This document shows, in pieces, positions 1 to 7,307 of a DNA stretch of 64,000 bases. The first letter of the stretch is position 1, and each line of letters begins with the position of its first letter. The translations under genes were made by a program, and so were the position numbers. Source of the DNA: Spirochaetaceae bacterium (GTDB taxonomy: Bacteria; Spirochaetota; Leptospiria; Leptospirales; Leptonemataceae); the NCBI GenBank assembly GCA_002729885.1, contig PBUB01000009.1, forward strand, positions 120,930-184,929, given 5' to 3'. The notes under the pieces were generated by a model. That model was not told where the DNA came from, searched no databases, and saw only the letters and a list, made by a program, of their open reading frames with translations.

Positions 1-2
1 AC

Positions 3-179
3 GGACAGGAAGATGTGAGGCATGCTATCCAGGAAGCTGACGGTGAAGGAATAGGAGTCCATCTATTGTCCTTTGACCGTTCCCGGGATGTTTTCGGTTC
101 TTTTACCAGGTCTGCCCTGAATCTAAGGCGGATGCCAGAGCTGCTCATGTCTTTTTACAGTCGTATAGCCGGCAATTGA
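3..179 (+). CDS. norD: C-terminal fragment of a NorD-like VWA protein (partial)
   Basis: The open frame runs in from the left edge and stops with TGA at 177-179, leaving 58 residues. It contains the stretches EDVRHAIQEA and MPELLMSFYSRI. This resembles the end of the NorD von Willebrand-type protein, which assists assembly or activation of nitric oxide reductase together with NorQ. The identification rests mainly on the neighbours, because norE-like and norF-like genes follow directly. The catalytic norCB genes would be expected upstream, outside the window. The fragment is too short for a domain call, so another VWA-domain protein is possible. Confidence 0.5.
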   Translation, partial: GQEDVRHAIQEADGEGIGVHLLSFDRSRDVFGSFTRSALNLRRMPELLMSFYSRIAGN

Positions 180-191
180 ATTGAAAATGAA

Positions 192-839
192 ATGCAACCG
201 GCTGATGGTGACTATGTGCCGGAAAGCGAATTCTGGAATAGAGTACCTGAAAGTTGCCGTGATCGATTGCAAAGGGTGGCCCGACGACTAACCGTGGAAG
301 CCGGGGAGACCGTGTTTCTACAGGGAGATCGATTTCGTGGACCTTATGTCATTGATAAAGGAATCTTCAAGATCTATCAACTCAATGAGGCTGGCAAAGA
401 AGCCATCTTAAACTTCTTTTTTCCAGGTTCTATTATTGCTGCCCTGCCAATGCTAAAGACGATGCCGGTGTATCCTGCATCCTGTGAGGCGGTCCGGGAC
501 GGTGCGGTAATCTACATACCGGTGGATGAATGTGTTTCGCTTATGCAGAAGCATCCGGAATTGAAGCAATGCTTTCAGGAAGACTTCGTTTCGAACGCCG
601 AATTCTTCAAAAATAAGACGACCCTATTAATGCTGCATACCACGGAAGAGAGAGTGATCTTTTTTCTGGAAGCTCTGGGAGCGGCGGATCGGGAAGTCTA
701 CTTGAACATCCCTAAAAATCAGGTGGCTCTGTATCTTGGTGTATCTGCGGAAGCCTTCAGCCGGGCTTTTACTGCGCTTAAGAAGCAGGGACGCATTACA
801 GAAAACGACGGCTACGTGCGCCTCCTGGAACCGCAATAA
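192..839 (+). CDS. Crp/Fnr-family regulator, DNR/NNR-like
   Basis: This 215-residue protein has an N-terminal cyclic-nucleotide-binding-type beta-barrel (about 30-125), a dimerisation helix (about 130-165) and a C-terminal helix-turn-helix (about 172-205). The recognition helix carries E187-x-x-S190-R191, the pattern with which FNR and DNR proteins contact TTGAT half-sites. The N-terminal cysteine cluster that holds the Fe-S centre in FNR is absent, so a haem/NO-sensing DNR-like protein is more likely than an oxygen-sensing FNR. It sits inside the nor cluster, 12 bases after the NorD stop. No good Shine-Dalgarno precedes the ATG. It is the best candidate for reading the TTGAT-N4-ATCAA boxes in this region. 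Confidence 0.85.
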   Translation: MQPADGDYVPESEFWNRVPESCRDRLQRVARRLTVEAGETVFLQGDRFRGPYVIDKGIFKIYQLNEAGKEAILNFFFPGSIIAALPMLKTMPVYPASCEAVRDGAVIYIPVDECVSLMQKHPELKQCFQEDFVSNAEFFKNKTTLLMLHTTEERVIFFLEALGAADREVYLNIPKNQVALYLGVSAEAFSRAFTALKKQGRITENDGYVRLLEPQ

Positions 840-961
840 CCCTGGCAGTACTGCCTTTTCTTTTTTCTGGACGAGCATCGAATCGTCTCTTAAACATTTC
901 TGAAAAATCACCGGTCCTTGATCTGTAGCAACGTCCTGCAGCGTATGATCGGCTATATTTA

Positions 962-985
962 AGAATATTATCCGGATAATATTCT
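962..985. promoter_or_regulatory. Perfect 24-bp palindrome upstream of norE
   Basis: The arm AGAATATTATCC is followed directly by its exact reverse complement, giving a 24-bp palindrome with no spacer. It ends 30 bases before the norE-like start and contains -10-like AT-rich hexamers, so it fits an operator overlapping a promoter. It does not match the TTGAT-N4-ATCAA boxes or the NsrR-like palindrome at 3297. The cognate regulator is unknown. Confidence 0.6.
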
Positions 986-1015
986 CTGGAGAGCATCAAG
1001 AATAAAGGAGAGAAA

Positions 1016-1606
1016 ATGGAACAAAGACAACAGCAATTGTTCTACCCGCCAGGAGGGATCTTGATATGGATGATCCTTTCCATTGAGTTACTTACTTTCA
1101 TCCCGGCATTGATTGCATTTTTCGCCTATAGAAGTCAGGAAATAGATTTGTTCATTCGTTCATCCGGTCATCTGAGTCTGGGAATCGGCACCATTAATAC
1201 GGCCATTCTGATTGGCGGTGGCTGGCTGGTGGCAGAAGGGATTCGTAGACTTCGCCTGAATCAGAAGAGCCGTGCATCCAGAATGATATGGCTTGGAGCA
1301 GTTGCGGGTATTGCATTTCTTCTTTTAAAGGGTTTCGAGTATTATCAGAAACTGGATAGCGGCTATGGCCTGAACTACGACACATTCTTTACTATGTACT
1401 GGCTGATTACAGGTTTTCATTTCCTGCATGTGGTCGTAGGCACTGTATTACTGGCAATGGCTGCGAATGGAATCCGAAAGGAGCGATACACGGCCACAGA
1501 TCATGACGATGTAGAGACCATCGGGATATTCTGGCATATGTGCGATTTGATTTGGATTCTGGTCTTTCCATCGCTCTATATTCTTTCGCGAGGAGGATTG
1601 CAATGA
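1016..1606 (+). CDS. norE: Cytochrome c oxidase subunit III-like protein (NorE-like)
   Basis: This 196-residue integral membrane protein has about five hydrophobic segments and the subunit III look (FHFLHVVVGTVLL near 137-149 and FWHMCDLIWILVFP near 173-186). NorE proteins belong to the haem-copper oxidase subunit III family and accompany nitric oxide reductase clusters, where they raise NO reductase activity without being catalytic. An AAGGAG-type ribosome site precedes the ATG. Its stop overlaps the start of the next gene (ATGA), indicating translational coupling. A stray cytochrome oxidase subunit III is less likely because no subunit I or II lies nearby and NorD-like sequence is upstream. 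Confidence 0.75.
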   Translation: MEQRQQQLFYPPGGILIWMILSIELLTFIPALIAFFAYRSQEIDLFIRSSGHLSLGIGTINTAILIGGGWLVAEGIRRLRLNQKSRASRMIWLGAVAGIAFLLLKGFEYYQKLDSGYGLNYDTFFTMYWLITGFHFLHVVVGTVLLAMAANGIRKERYTATDHDDVETIGIFWHMCDLIWILVFPSLYILSRGGLQ

Positions 1607-1839
1607 ATCGATCTTACAATACCTTTGTATTTGTGGCACTTTTGATCTTGATAGCGGCGATGTACTTCTTCGCTGAATTCAGGGCAGCTTCCGTATGGCT
1701 CATTCTGGGAGTTAGTGCAATAAAGTTCGCACTGGTTTCTCTGGAATTCATGGAAGTGAGGAAAGCACATCCTTTATATGGAACCTGGCTACTGATTCTG
1801 TTCTTCTTTTTCGCTGGAGGACTATTATGGTTTTTATGA
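1603..1839 (+). CDS. norF: Small membrane protein, NorF / oxidase subunit IV-like
   Basis: The protein has 78 residues with three predicted membrane segments. The start is the ATG that overlaps the norE stop, preceded by AGGAGG at 1591-1596. An upstream in-frame start within norE is less likely because this site has the better ribosome signal. The stretch LEFMEVRKAHP resembles the loop of prokaryotic cytochrome oxidase subunit IV proteins, the group to which NorF-type proteins are assigned. Its place directly after norE supports an accessory role in the nitric oxide reductase complex. Confidence 0.65.
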   Translation: MNRSYNTFVFVALLILIAAMYFFAEFRAASVWLILGVSAIKFALVSLEFMEVRKAHPLYGTWLLILFFFFAGGLLWFL

Positions 1840-1843
1840 TGAA

Positions 1844-1857
1844 TTGATCCAGATCAA
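1844..1857. promoter_or_regulatory. DNR/FNR box, perfect (TTGATCCAGATCAA)
   Basis: This is a perfect TTGAT-N4-ATCAA palindrome just after norF. A -10-like TATATG lies at 1880-1885, centred exactly 32 bases from the box centre, as expected for a class II activator site at -41.5. The predicted start is near 1892. No protein gene follows on this strand before the terminator at 2012-2037. Confidence 0.75.
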
Positions 1858-1891
1858 GGATCAAGTCCCGAGACCATGGTATATGAATAGC

Positions 1892-2037
1892 TCATCAGTC
1901 AGATTGCATTTTCGCAGATTCAGCCAGATCCTGGGAAATCCTCCCACAGCGTCTGATTGATCTCGGGGATGCAGTCGCTACCTGCAAAGGAACTCGAACA
2001 AAGGGGATCTTGCCGGGGACCACCCGGCATTTTTTTT
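1892..2037 (+). ncRNA. Candidate DNR/FNR-activated small RNA
   Basis: Between norF and the convergent lipoprotein gene lies about 300 bases without a credible protein gene. It begins with a perfect activator box and a correctly spaced -10, and ends with a strong intrinsic terminator, predicting a transcript of about 145 nucleotides. The layout recalls FnrS of E. coli, an FNR-activated small RNA. No sequence similarity to it is claimed. The alternative is that the terminator simply ends the norEF message and the box is vestigial or acts elsewhere. Confidence 0.4.
2012..2037 (+). terminator. Rho-independent terminator after the nor cluster
   Basis: A GCCGGG / CCCGGC stem with a five-base loop is followed by A and eight T residues. 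It would end the norEF message and the candidate small RNA. Confidence 0.85.
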
Positions 2038-2140
2038 CCCATGGTGCCGACCATCCATCGAACGACCGCGCGGGGCCCTGGCTGGTGACAGCCACTTCTG
2101 AGGGGCTCCAGTCTAGGGACCAATCCTTCGCGCTCAGCGC

Positions 2141-2626
2141 CTACTTGAAGAATTCATGGTAACTCCCCAAATAGCTGTTTAATTCCTGCACACGGTCCTG
2201 GCAGTTCTCAGTACAGTTCTCCAGGGCCTGGATCTTTTTTCGCAGCGGGCCCAGATAAGCATGAAGCTGCTGATGCTCAGGTCCTTTCATTGTGCACTGT
2301 TTGAGCAGAGTATTAAACTGACCATTCAACTCCTGGGCCAGAAGTGCAGGGGGCTTCGCATTCTCTGAGGCCATCCGCTGCATTTTGCGAATGGAGCCAG
2401 TAGTGGCCTGGTCTGCCTGCCATCGCTTGCCTTCGTTTAGTTGTAGCCCGGATTCTCTGGCATGGTGTCCGTCCTCTGGTCCTGCAATTCTCTCCGGATG
2501 ATTCTCCCCATGGTTTTCGAAACCATGGGGCTCATGCTCTGTGCCACACCCAATTGCGAATGCAATGACTGCCAGAGCAATACTGGTTATTAATCCAGTT
2601 TTGGATGCCAGTTTAATTCCTTTCAT
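2141..2626 (-). CDS. Lipoprotein of unknown function in an operon with the Rrf2 regulator
   Basis: The chosen ATG has AGGAGA at good spacing and gives 161 residues with a signal peptide and lipobox A-I-G-C27. A GTG overlapping the stop of the upstream regulator is possible but would bury the signal peptide. The mature part is His- and Glu-rich at first, then has the segment LNEGKRWQADQATTGSIRKM, followed by a helical C-terminal half with Cys pairs (CTMKG; NCTENC). I do not recognise the function. The motif recalls uncharacterised periplasmic proteins found near metal-resistance genes, from memory only. Adjacency to an NsrR-like gene suggests a nitrosative-stress role. Confidence 0.75.
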   Translation of the reverse strand: MKGIKLASKTGLITSIALAVIAFAIGCGTEHEPHGFENHGENHPERIAGPEDGHHARESGLQLNEGKRWQADQATTGSIRKMQRMASENAKPPALLAQELNGQFNTLLKQCTMKGPEHQQLHAYLGPLRKKIQALENCTENCQDRVQELNSYLGSYHEFFK

Positions 2627-2694
2627 AGATTCATCTCCTAAATTTAATCTGCATTTCTCTCCTGGTCTGTCATGGAATTCAGGCCAGGGTTCCA

Positions 2695-3138
2695 CTAATG
2701 GCTCATACCCAGTAGCTGTCGCAAGCCTCGGCTCTCCTGGAGTAGATCCTTCAGGGTATATCCGTCCAGAACCAATAAGAAGGCCGATAGGGCTTCCTGG
2801 AGAATACCTCGAAGTCGACAGGAAGGTTCTATCTGGCAGCGTTCCTTCGTGTCTTCCCCGGCAAAGCAGGGCACAATGGTCAGATTCTGTTCAGTACTGC
2901 GCACAACCTCTCCCAGGGATATTTCCTTTGGCGAACGGCTCAGGGTAAAACCTCCGGATTTTCCTCTTAGATTTTGAAGAAAGCCCTGCTGGCCCAGAAA
3001 CTGGACCACTCGCATCACATGATTTCTGGAAATGCCAAACTGATGAGAGACCTCGCCTACTGTAGATAGTTCCGGGGCCTTAAGCGAAGCATGGATCAAG
3101 ATTCGCAGGGAATAATCGGAAAACGTGGTAAGCTGCAT
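2695..3138 (-). CDS. nsrR: Rrf2-family repressor, NsrR-like
   Basis: The start (MQLTTFSDYSLR) is the usual Rrf2/NsrR N-terminus and has GGAGG eight bases upstream. The protein is 147 residues, normal for the family. It has a winged helix (about 10-75, with the wing RGKSGGF) and three cysteines, C91, C101 and C107, in the position where NsrR, IscR and RirA bind an Fe-S cluster. The C91-C101 interval is longer than in E. coli NsrR (C91, C96, C102). NsrR senses NO by cluster nitrosylation and derepresses detoxification genes. The NsrR-like palindrome at 3297-3333 and the NO-related genes around it favour NsrR over IscR or RirA. Confidence 0.75.
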   Translation of the reverse strand: MQLTTFSDYSLRILIHASLKAPELSTVGEVSHQFGISRNHVMRVVQFLGQQGFLQNLRGKSGGFTLSRSPKEISLGEVVRSTEQNLTIVPCFAGEDTKERCQIEPSCRLRGILQEALSAFLLVLDGYTLKDLLQESRGLRQLLGMSH

Positions 3139-3296
3139 TGTCATTTCCTCCAGTTCTGGCTGAGCCCTCAGAGATAATTCCAGGTGTTTCCGGATGCCAC
3201 CAACAAATGCCATAACCGAACCAGATTGATGCCACCTGCCCGGTTGGCCCGGGCCATCCATAAAACGTGCATCATCTATATAAAATGACTGGTCAG

Positions 3297-3333
3297 GCCC
3301 CATAAGATGTATATAATATACATCTTATGGGGC
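3297..3333. promoter_or_regulatory. Perfect NsrR-like palindrome
   Basis: Eighteen-base arms (one being GCCCCATAAGATGTATAT) flank a single A. The core AAGATGTAT...ATACATCTT agrees with published NsrR sites of the AAGATGyAT...ATrCATCTT type. It lies 158 bases upstream of the nsrR start and downstream of the hemerythrin gene. There is no T-run on either side, so an operator, probably autoregulatory, is more likely than a terminator. Confidence 0.7.
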
Positions 3334-3387
3334 AGTCAACGAAAAAGCCCGATTTGCAGGCATTTCCGGGGCCCGGTCTTTCTGACA

Positions 3388-3900
3388 TCAATAGCTTCCC
3401 GGAAAGGTCTGGTCCTCCAGCATGGGCCAGCTGCGAAAGAGAGTTTTGTTCTCCAGATCGGAGTGCTCCTGCAGTTCCGCACAAAAGGTCTCCAGTAAAA
3501 CGTACAAACCGGACTCCGTTTTATTGGCACTTTCCCTGGCGATCTGGTCACGAAATGCCTGGAGAACTTTCAGATGCTTCATATGGGTGCGATGATCTTC
3601 GCGCATGTGATCACATGCAAGGCGAAGGGCCGGTTCAATCGCCTGGCTTGTATGTTCCAGTCTTGATAGAATCAGAGGGAAAACCAGTCTTTCCTCCATG
3701 CGAAAATGAATTAACAGCTCATCCGACATATTCTCCAGAAACCGTGCCAGCGGATAGTTATGACTCTGAACTGCCAGAGAGCGCAGGCCGGGAAGCAGGT
3801 TCTCCAGGAACCTCGAATGATCTCTGGAAAGTTTCGAGACCAGGTCAGGCATACTTTGTGGTTTTTGCTTTGATTTTTCGCTTTCCAGTTGCCATTCCAT
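3388..3900 (-). CDS. Hemerythrin HHE-domain protein, RIC/YtfE-like di-iron domain
   Basis: This 170-residue protein is a single four-helix HHE bundle. Visible ligand candidates are H28, the H65-x3-E69 pair, H103 in EDHRTH, and the H146-x3-E150 pair. That spacing is shared with the di-iron domain of RIC/YtfE/ScdA, which repairs Fe-S clusters after nitric oxide damage. The N-terminal DUF542 cysteine domain of RIC is missing. AGGAAG precedes the ATG. A DNR/FNR box sits 70 bases upstream and the NsrR-like gene is just downstream, so NO-responsive expression is likely. NO scavenging or iron storage remain alternatives. Confidence 0.85.
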   Translation of the reverse strand: MEWQLESEKSKQKPQSMPDLVSKLSRDHSRFLENLLPGLRSLAVQSHNYPLARFLENMSDELLIHFRMEERLVFPLILSRLEHTSQAIEPALRLACDHMREDHRTHMKHLKVLQAFRDQIARESANKTESGLYVLLETFCAELQEHSDLENKTLFRSWPMLEDQTFPGSY

Positions 3901-3969
3901 TTTTTGCTTCCTGCCTGCGATACTATATTCTGCGAAATCTAAAATTACCTCTTGAGCCTTATCCTGGCA

Positions 3970-3983
3970 TTGATCTGAATCAA
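3970..3983. promoter_or_regulatory. DNR/FNR box between divergent genes (TTGATCTGAATCAA)
   Basis: This perfect box lies in the divergent gap between the hemerythrin gene and the DUF2249 operon. On the plus strand TTAAAT at 4006-4011 is centred 32 bases from the box. On the minus strand the weaker TAATTT lies at the same distance. It could activate both directions. Confidence 0.75.
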
Positions 3984-4129
3984 GGCGCCGCCGTCAGAAT
4001 ATGGCTTAAATATTTGGAGAAGATCGCAAGGCTGGTGACCCGGGAGCAACCGAATACGCTTCGAACGCATCTCGAACCAGTGATCATTTAAAAAAGTGAA
4101 CGAATAAAATTAAACAGAAGGAGATTGGC

Positions 4130-4399
4130 ATGAGCGAACAAAACATTCTGGACGTTACCGTTCTGGAACCGAGAGAAAAACATCCCACAATATTCAGTAG
4201 GTTTAACGAACTCAAGAAGGGAGAATCCTTTATTATCTACAATGACCACGACCCGCGGCCTCTATACTATCAGATGCAGGCCGAATTGCCCGATGCATTC
4301 GGATGGGAATATCTGGAGGAGGGGCCGCAGTTTTTTCAGGTGAAGATTACCCGTCTGGGAGAAGGTACACTTGGTTTCGGCGGCGGATGTTGTAGTTAA
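4130..4399 (+). CDS. DUF2249 single-domain protein
   Basis: This 89-residue protein is almost entirely one DUF2249 domain, with the motifs LDVTVLEPREKHPTIF, NDHDPRPLYYQ and WEYLEEGPQFFQV. It ends in a GFGGGCC segment that could bind metal. The start has AGGAGA upstream. DUF2249 has a TusA-like fold and often accompanies NO-detoxification and denitrification genes. Its biochemical role is not established. It is first in a likely four-gene operon, downstream of the box at 3970. Confidence 0.85.
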   Translation: MSEQNILDVTVLEPREKHPTIFSRFNELKKGESFIIYNDHDPRPLYYQMQAELPDAFGWEYLEEGPQFFQVKITRLGEGTLGFGGGCCS

Positions 4400-4559
4400 A
4401 TCAAATTCATGCTGGTAAAAGGTCAGCAGACAGATGGTGCTTATCGCCCATCCTCTGTTGATCCCACCGGTGAGAGATGTGGCCTTACGGAAATCTCGAG
4501 AATCAGGGGATCAGGTATTCAAAAAAGCCCGATCCATAGAACGGAACGAAGAGGGAAAG

Positions 4560-5504
4560 ATGAATAATAAACTCATGGTGGATGGCGATACCAGGATAGC
4601 AAAGATCATCGCCCACCCCGGTGCAATCGAAGCTCTGATTGCTGTTAGCAGTCGCTTCAAGAAACTAAAAAATCCGGTGCTGCGAAAGGTTATGGCCGGG
4701 CAGGTAAATGTGACCATGGCGGCTCGCATTGGTGGTGTGTCCGTAGATGAGATCCTGGACTCTCTCGAAAGAATTGGGCTCAAGGTATCGCGGTATCGGA
4801 AAAAGGATTCCAGTGGTGCTCCGAGCGCTTCAGGCGAGTCAGAGTGGAGTGAGGAAGAAAAGCAGCTCTTTTTCCAGGAGTATGGGCGTATTGAGCCCCA
4901 GCGGATCTATTATCTGGATGCTCGCCCTCTCCTTGAGAAAGGCAAGGAGCCTCTGTCGGCGATTCTTCAGATAGTGGCCAGGATGAAAGCCGGAGACGGT
5001 TTATGCATTCTCAATTCATTTTCCCCCGAGCCTCTCGTTCCACTTCTGAAAAAGAAGGGATTGGATGGCACGATAGTGGAAGTGGATCAGGGTTTTGAAG
5101 CCAGATTTATTCAGAGGGATGCCTATGGCCTTAATCCCACGGCAGGGGCAGCTTTTGACAGCGAAAAGCCCTCTGATTCTATGATGAATGCCGTTACGGG
5201 AAACCAGCAGCAAACAGCTTCTTCTATGACAGAGGTGCCGGCTGTGGATCGCCTCCAGCAAGAAGTGGATACTTGCAGCAATCCTCTGGTTATCAAACTC
5301 AACGTTGTGGGGCTTTCGCCTCCGCAGCCCATGATGAATATCCTTTCTCGATTGCAGCAAATGAAGGACTCACAGGTGCTCTACGTTTTTCATGAGCGAG
5401 AGCCCAGATTTCTGTTTCCGCACCTGGCAGAACAGGGGTACGATTATAGAATCTCCGTGCGAGACTCGACAGATGTTCGCCTGTTAATCGGTCGAAAACG
5501 ATGA
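4560..5504 (+). CDS. DUF1858 plus two DUF2249-like domains
   Basis: From the ATG preceded by GAGGGAAAG the protein has 314 residues. Residues about 10-75 form a DUF1858 helical domain, related to the ScdA/RIC N-terminal region. A DUF2249-like domain follows at about 115-190 (RIYYLDARPLLEKGKEPL) and a second at about 245-314 (PLVIKLNVVGLSPPQPMMNI). Between them is a low-complexity linker. The Cys-Pro pair typical of TusA is absent. The stop overlaps the next start (ATGA). An earlier in-frame GTG/ATG at 4434 is unlikely because the added sequence resembles no domain. The role is probably Fe-S or sulfur related; this is inference. Confidence 0.75.
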   Translation: MNNKLMVDGDTRIAKIIAHPGAIEALIAVSSRFKKLKNPVLRKVMAGQVNVTMAARIGGVSVDEILDSLERIGLKVSRYRKKDSSGAPSASGESEWSEEEKQLFFQEYGRIEPQRIYYLDARPLLEKGKEPLSAILQIVARMKAGDGLCILNSFSPEPLVPLLKKKGLDGTIVEVDQGFEARFIQRDAYGLNPTAGAAFDSEKPSDSMMNAVTGNQQQTASSMTEVPAVDRLQQEVDTCSNPLVIKLNVVGLSPPQPMMNILSRLQQMKDSQVLYVFHEREPRFLFPHLAEQGYDYRISVRDSTDVRLLIGRKR

Positions 5505-6754
5505 TACTACAAGCAAGGAGCAACCATTATGATCTGCTGCTCAGCAATTTTGCCGTTAGCCTGGTAGGCTGGATGGCCACTGCGGCCGGAGTATTGCATT
5601 TCCAGGATGCTTTTGAAGGGCATTATTATCAAGCCTCCCTCATCGCACTATTGCATACATTTACTCTGCTAACCATAAGCCCTACCATTCTAGGTGTGCT
5701 GTATCAGTTGCTTCCTGTGGTCGTGGAAGGCAGACTGGGCAGTCGAACTCTTGCATGGACAACGTCGCTTATCTGGTGGTCAGGGGCCACGGGCTTTGTA
5801 ATAAGCCGATTGTTCCATCCCGCTTTGATGCCCGTATTTGCCGGACTGCTTTTTACAGCAATCTTGACTCTTATCGTGCAATTGATCTGGACCACCGGAA
5901 AGGGACACTGGAACAGCTTGGCGGTACAGGTACTGGCTGCAACCGTGTGGCTTCTGGTGATGTCTGTGTCCGGCGCTCTCATGGCCTCCGGCTACTATCC
6001 CGTCTCGGCCATGCGATTTCTACAATGGCATGCATGGACAGGTGTCCTGGGATGGTTTTCCTTAATGATTGTTGCACTGGGAACCAGACTGGTGCCCATG
6101 TTTATGCTCAGTCACGTATCCGACGGATGGGCCCGGGTATCAGGTTTCATTCTTGTTATCGCTCCTGTGATTCTTTTTGGTGAGGCTGTTCTGGAAGAAA
6201 GGGGCTTCGCCCTCGCGGTGCTGCTCCTGGTTCTGGCCAGCTATGCCGGCTTTTGCCTTTACCTGATTCAATGTATTCGAAAGAGGATGCGCAGAAAACT
6301 GGAATCGCCTATGCTTCTGTTCTTTAGCTCATTTCTTTTTCCGCTACTTTCTCTAGCATTGATTTGGGGAAGTTTGCTTCCCGTGGGACTTTTAGAAAGT
6401 TCCATGGAGTCCTATAGTCTGGCATTCGCTGCCATGATTCTGATTCTCCTCGGATTCGTGGGTAGTGCAACCCTGGGTATGGGATTTAAGATACTACCCT
6501 TTATGAGCTGGATGGCATTGCAGTCTGGTGGTGGAAGAACAGGCGGCGTTCCGTTGCCACAAGACATTGGCCTGCGCTGGATTCCAGGAATTATATTTTT
6601 TGTGTATCCTGGCTCAGTTCTCGCTCTAGCTTCAGGTGTCCTTTTTCCCACCATTAGACTCGTCGGAGCTGTTGGCCTAATAGTTTCCATAGCTCTATAT
6701 TCGTTTTATTTCATTCATCTGCTATTGTTTCTATTGCGAAGGAGGGTTCCATGA
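5501..6754 (+). CDS. Polytopic membrane protein, NnrS / haem-copper oxidase subunit I-like
   Basis: This 417-residue protein has about twelve hydrophobic segments. Conserved-looking histidines lie in or near membrane helices: H51 in IALLHTFTLLT, H176 in FLQWHAWTGVLG, and one in PMFMLSHVSDG. The pattern resembles NnrS or catalytically inactive subunit I-like proteins found with denitrification genes. It is not a complete oxidase, since the usual six-histidine set is not evident. Overlaps of four bases at both ends (ATGA) tie it to the DUF1858-DUF2249 gene and the MIP18-type gene. A haem-binding NO-tolerance role is inferred from context. Confidence 0.65.
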   Translation: MILQARSNHYDLLLSNFAVSLVGWMATAAGVLHFQDAFEGHYYQASLIALLHTFTLLTISPTILGVLYQLLPVVVEGRLGSRTLAWTTSLIWWSGATGFVISRLFHPALMPVFAGLLFTAILTLIVQLIWTTGKGHWNSLAVQVLAATVWLLVMSVSGALMASGYYPVSAMRFLQWHAWTGVLGWFSLMIVALGTRLVPMFMLSHVSDGWARVSGFILVIAPVILFGEAVLEERGFALAVLLLVLASYAGFCLYLIQCIRKRMRRKLESPMLLFFSSFLFPLLSLALIWGSLLPVGLLESSMESYSLAFAAMILILLGFVGSATLGMGFKILPFMSWMALQSGGGRTGGVPLPQDIGLRWIPGIIFFVYPGSVLALASGVLFPTIRLVGAVGLIVSIALYSFYFIHLLLFLLRRRVP

Positions 6755-7176
6755 AAGGCAAAGAAGAGCTCAGAAATGAGAGATTCATAAGATCCAAAAA
6801 CGAACTTACAAACAGATCAAAGGAAGCTTTCAACGAATCAACGGACAGACCGCGCCAATGGGCACGGAAAAAAGCAACAGAATCAATAGAGCAATCTATT
6901 AGAGAGAAGTTACGCAGCATTCTGGATCCGGAGGTTGGCATTAACATCCTGGATCTGGGGCTTGTACGTAGAGTATCGGCGAACGATGAAGATATTGAGA
7001 TCGAAATGACACTGACTTCACCTGGATGTCCTGTGGGTCCCCTCATTCTGCAAGAAGTGGAAAATGCGATCAAGGCATCGTGGCCGGAACATGATGTACT
7101 GCTTTCCTTGACGTTTGATCCTCCCTGGTCTCCGGAGCGAATATCCCCGGCCGGGCGAGAGGCACTTCAGATTTAG
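6751..7176 (+). CDS. MIP18/PaaD-type (DUF59) Fe-S assembly factor
   Basis: This 141-residue protein has a charged N-terminal extension (about 1-45) followed by a DUF59 domain. The domain shows D59-P60-E61, NILDLGLVRRV and the motif TSPGCPVGP with C93, the reactive cysteine of SufT/MIP18 proteins. These proteins help load Fe-S clusters on target enzymes. It closes the tightly overlapped operon that begins with the DUF2249 protein, suggesting a unit for restoring Fe-S proteins during NO respiration. Confidence 0.85.
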   Translation: MKGKEELRNERFIRSKNELTNRSKEAFNESTDRPRQWARKKATESIEQSIREKLRSILDPEVGINILDLGLVRRVSANDEDIEIEMTLTSPGCPVGPLILQEVENAIKASWPEHDVLLSLTFDPPWSPERISPAGREALQI

Positions 7177-7204
7177 CCGGTTTTTCTGGATTTCGCACAT
7201 CCAG

Positions 7205-7218
7205 TTGATAACTATCAA
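7205..7218. promoter_or_regulatory. DNR/FNR box (TTGATAACTATCAA)
   Basis: This perfect box follows the Fe-S operon. TATTCT at 7240-7245 is centred 31 bases downstream. It would drive the Cys/His-rich secreted protein and the Met-rich beta-barrel. Confidence 0.75.
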
Positions 7219-7307
7219 GGAAGGCATCTCGCTTTATGATATTCTTAAGCTCAATACCGGGAGTCTGACAAACTTTATATCGTTCGCTTCCCGGGTTTGC
7301 AAATGTC

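Noticed and set aside
3327..4091. Long plus-strand frame of 254 codons over the hemerythrin gene
   Set aside because: It is antisense to a clear HHE-domain gene, has low-complexity composition and no ribosome site.
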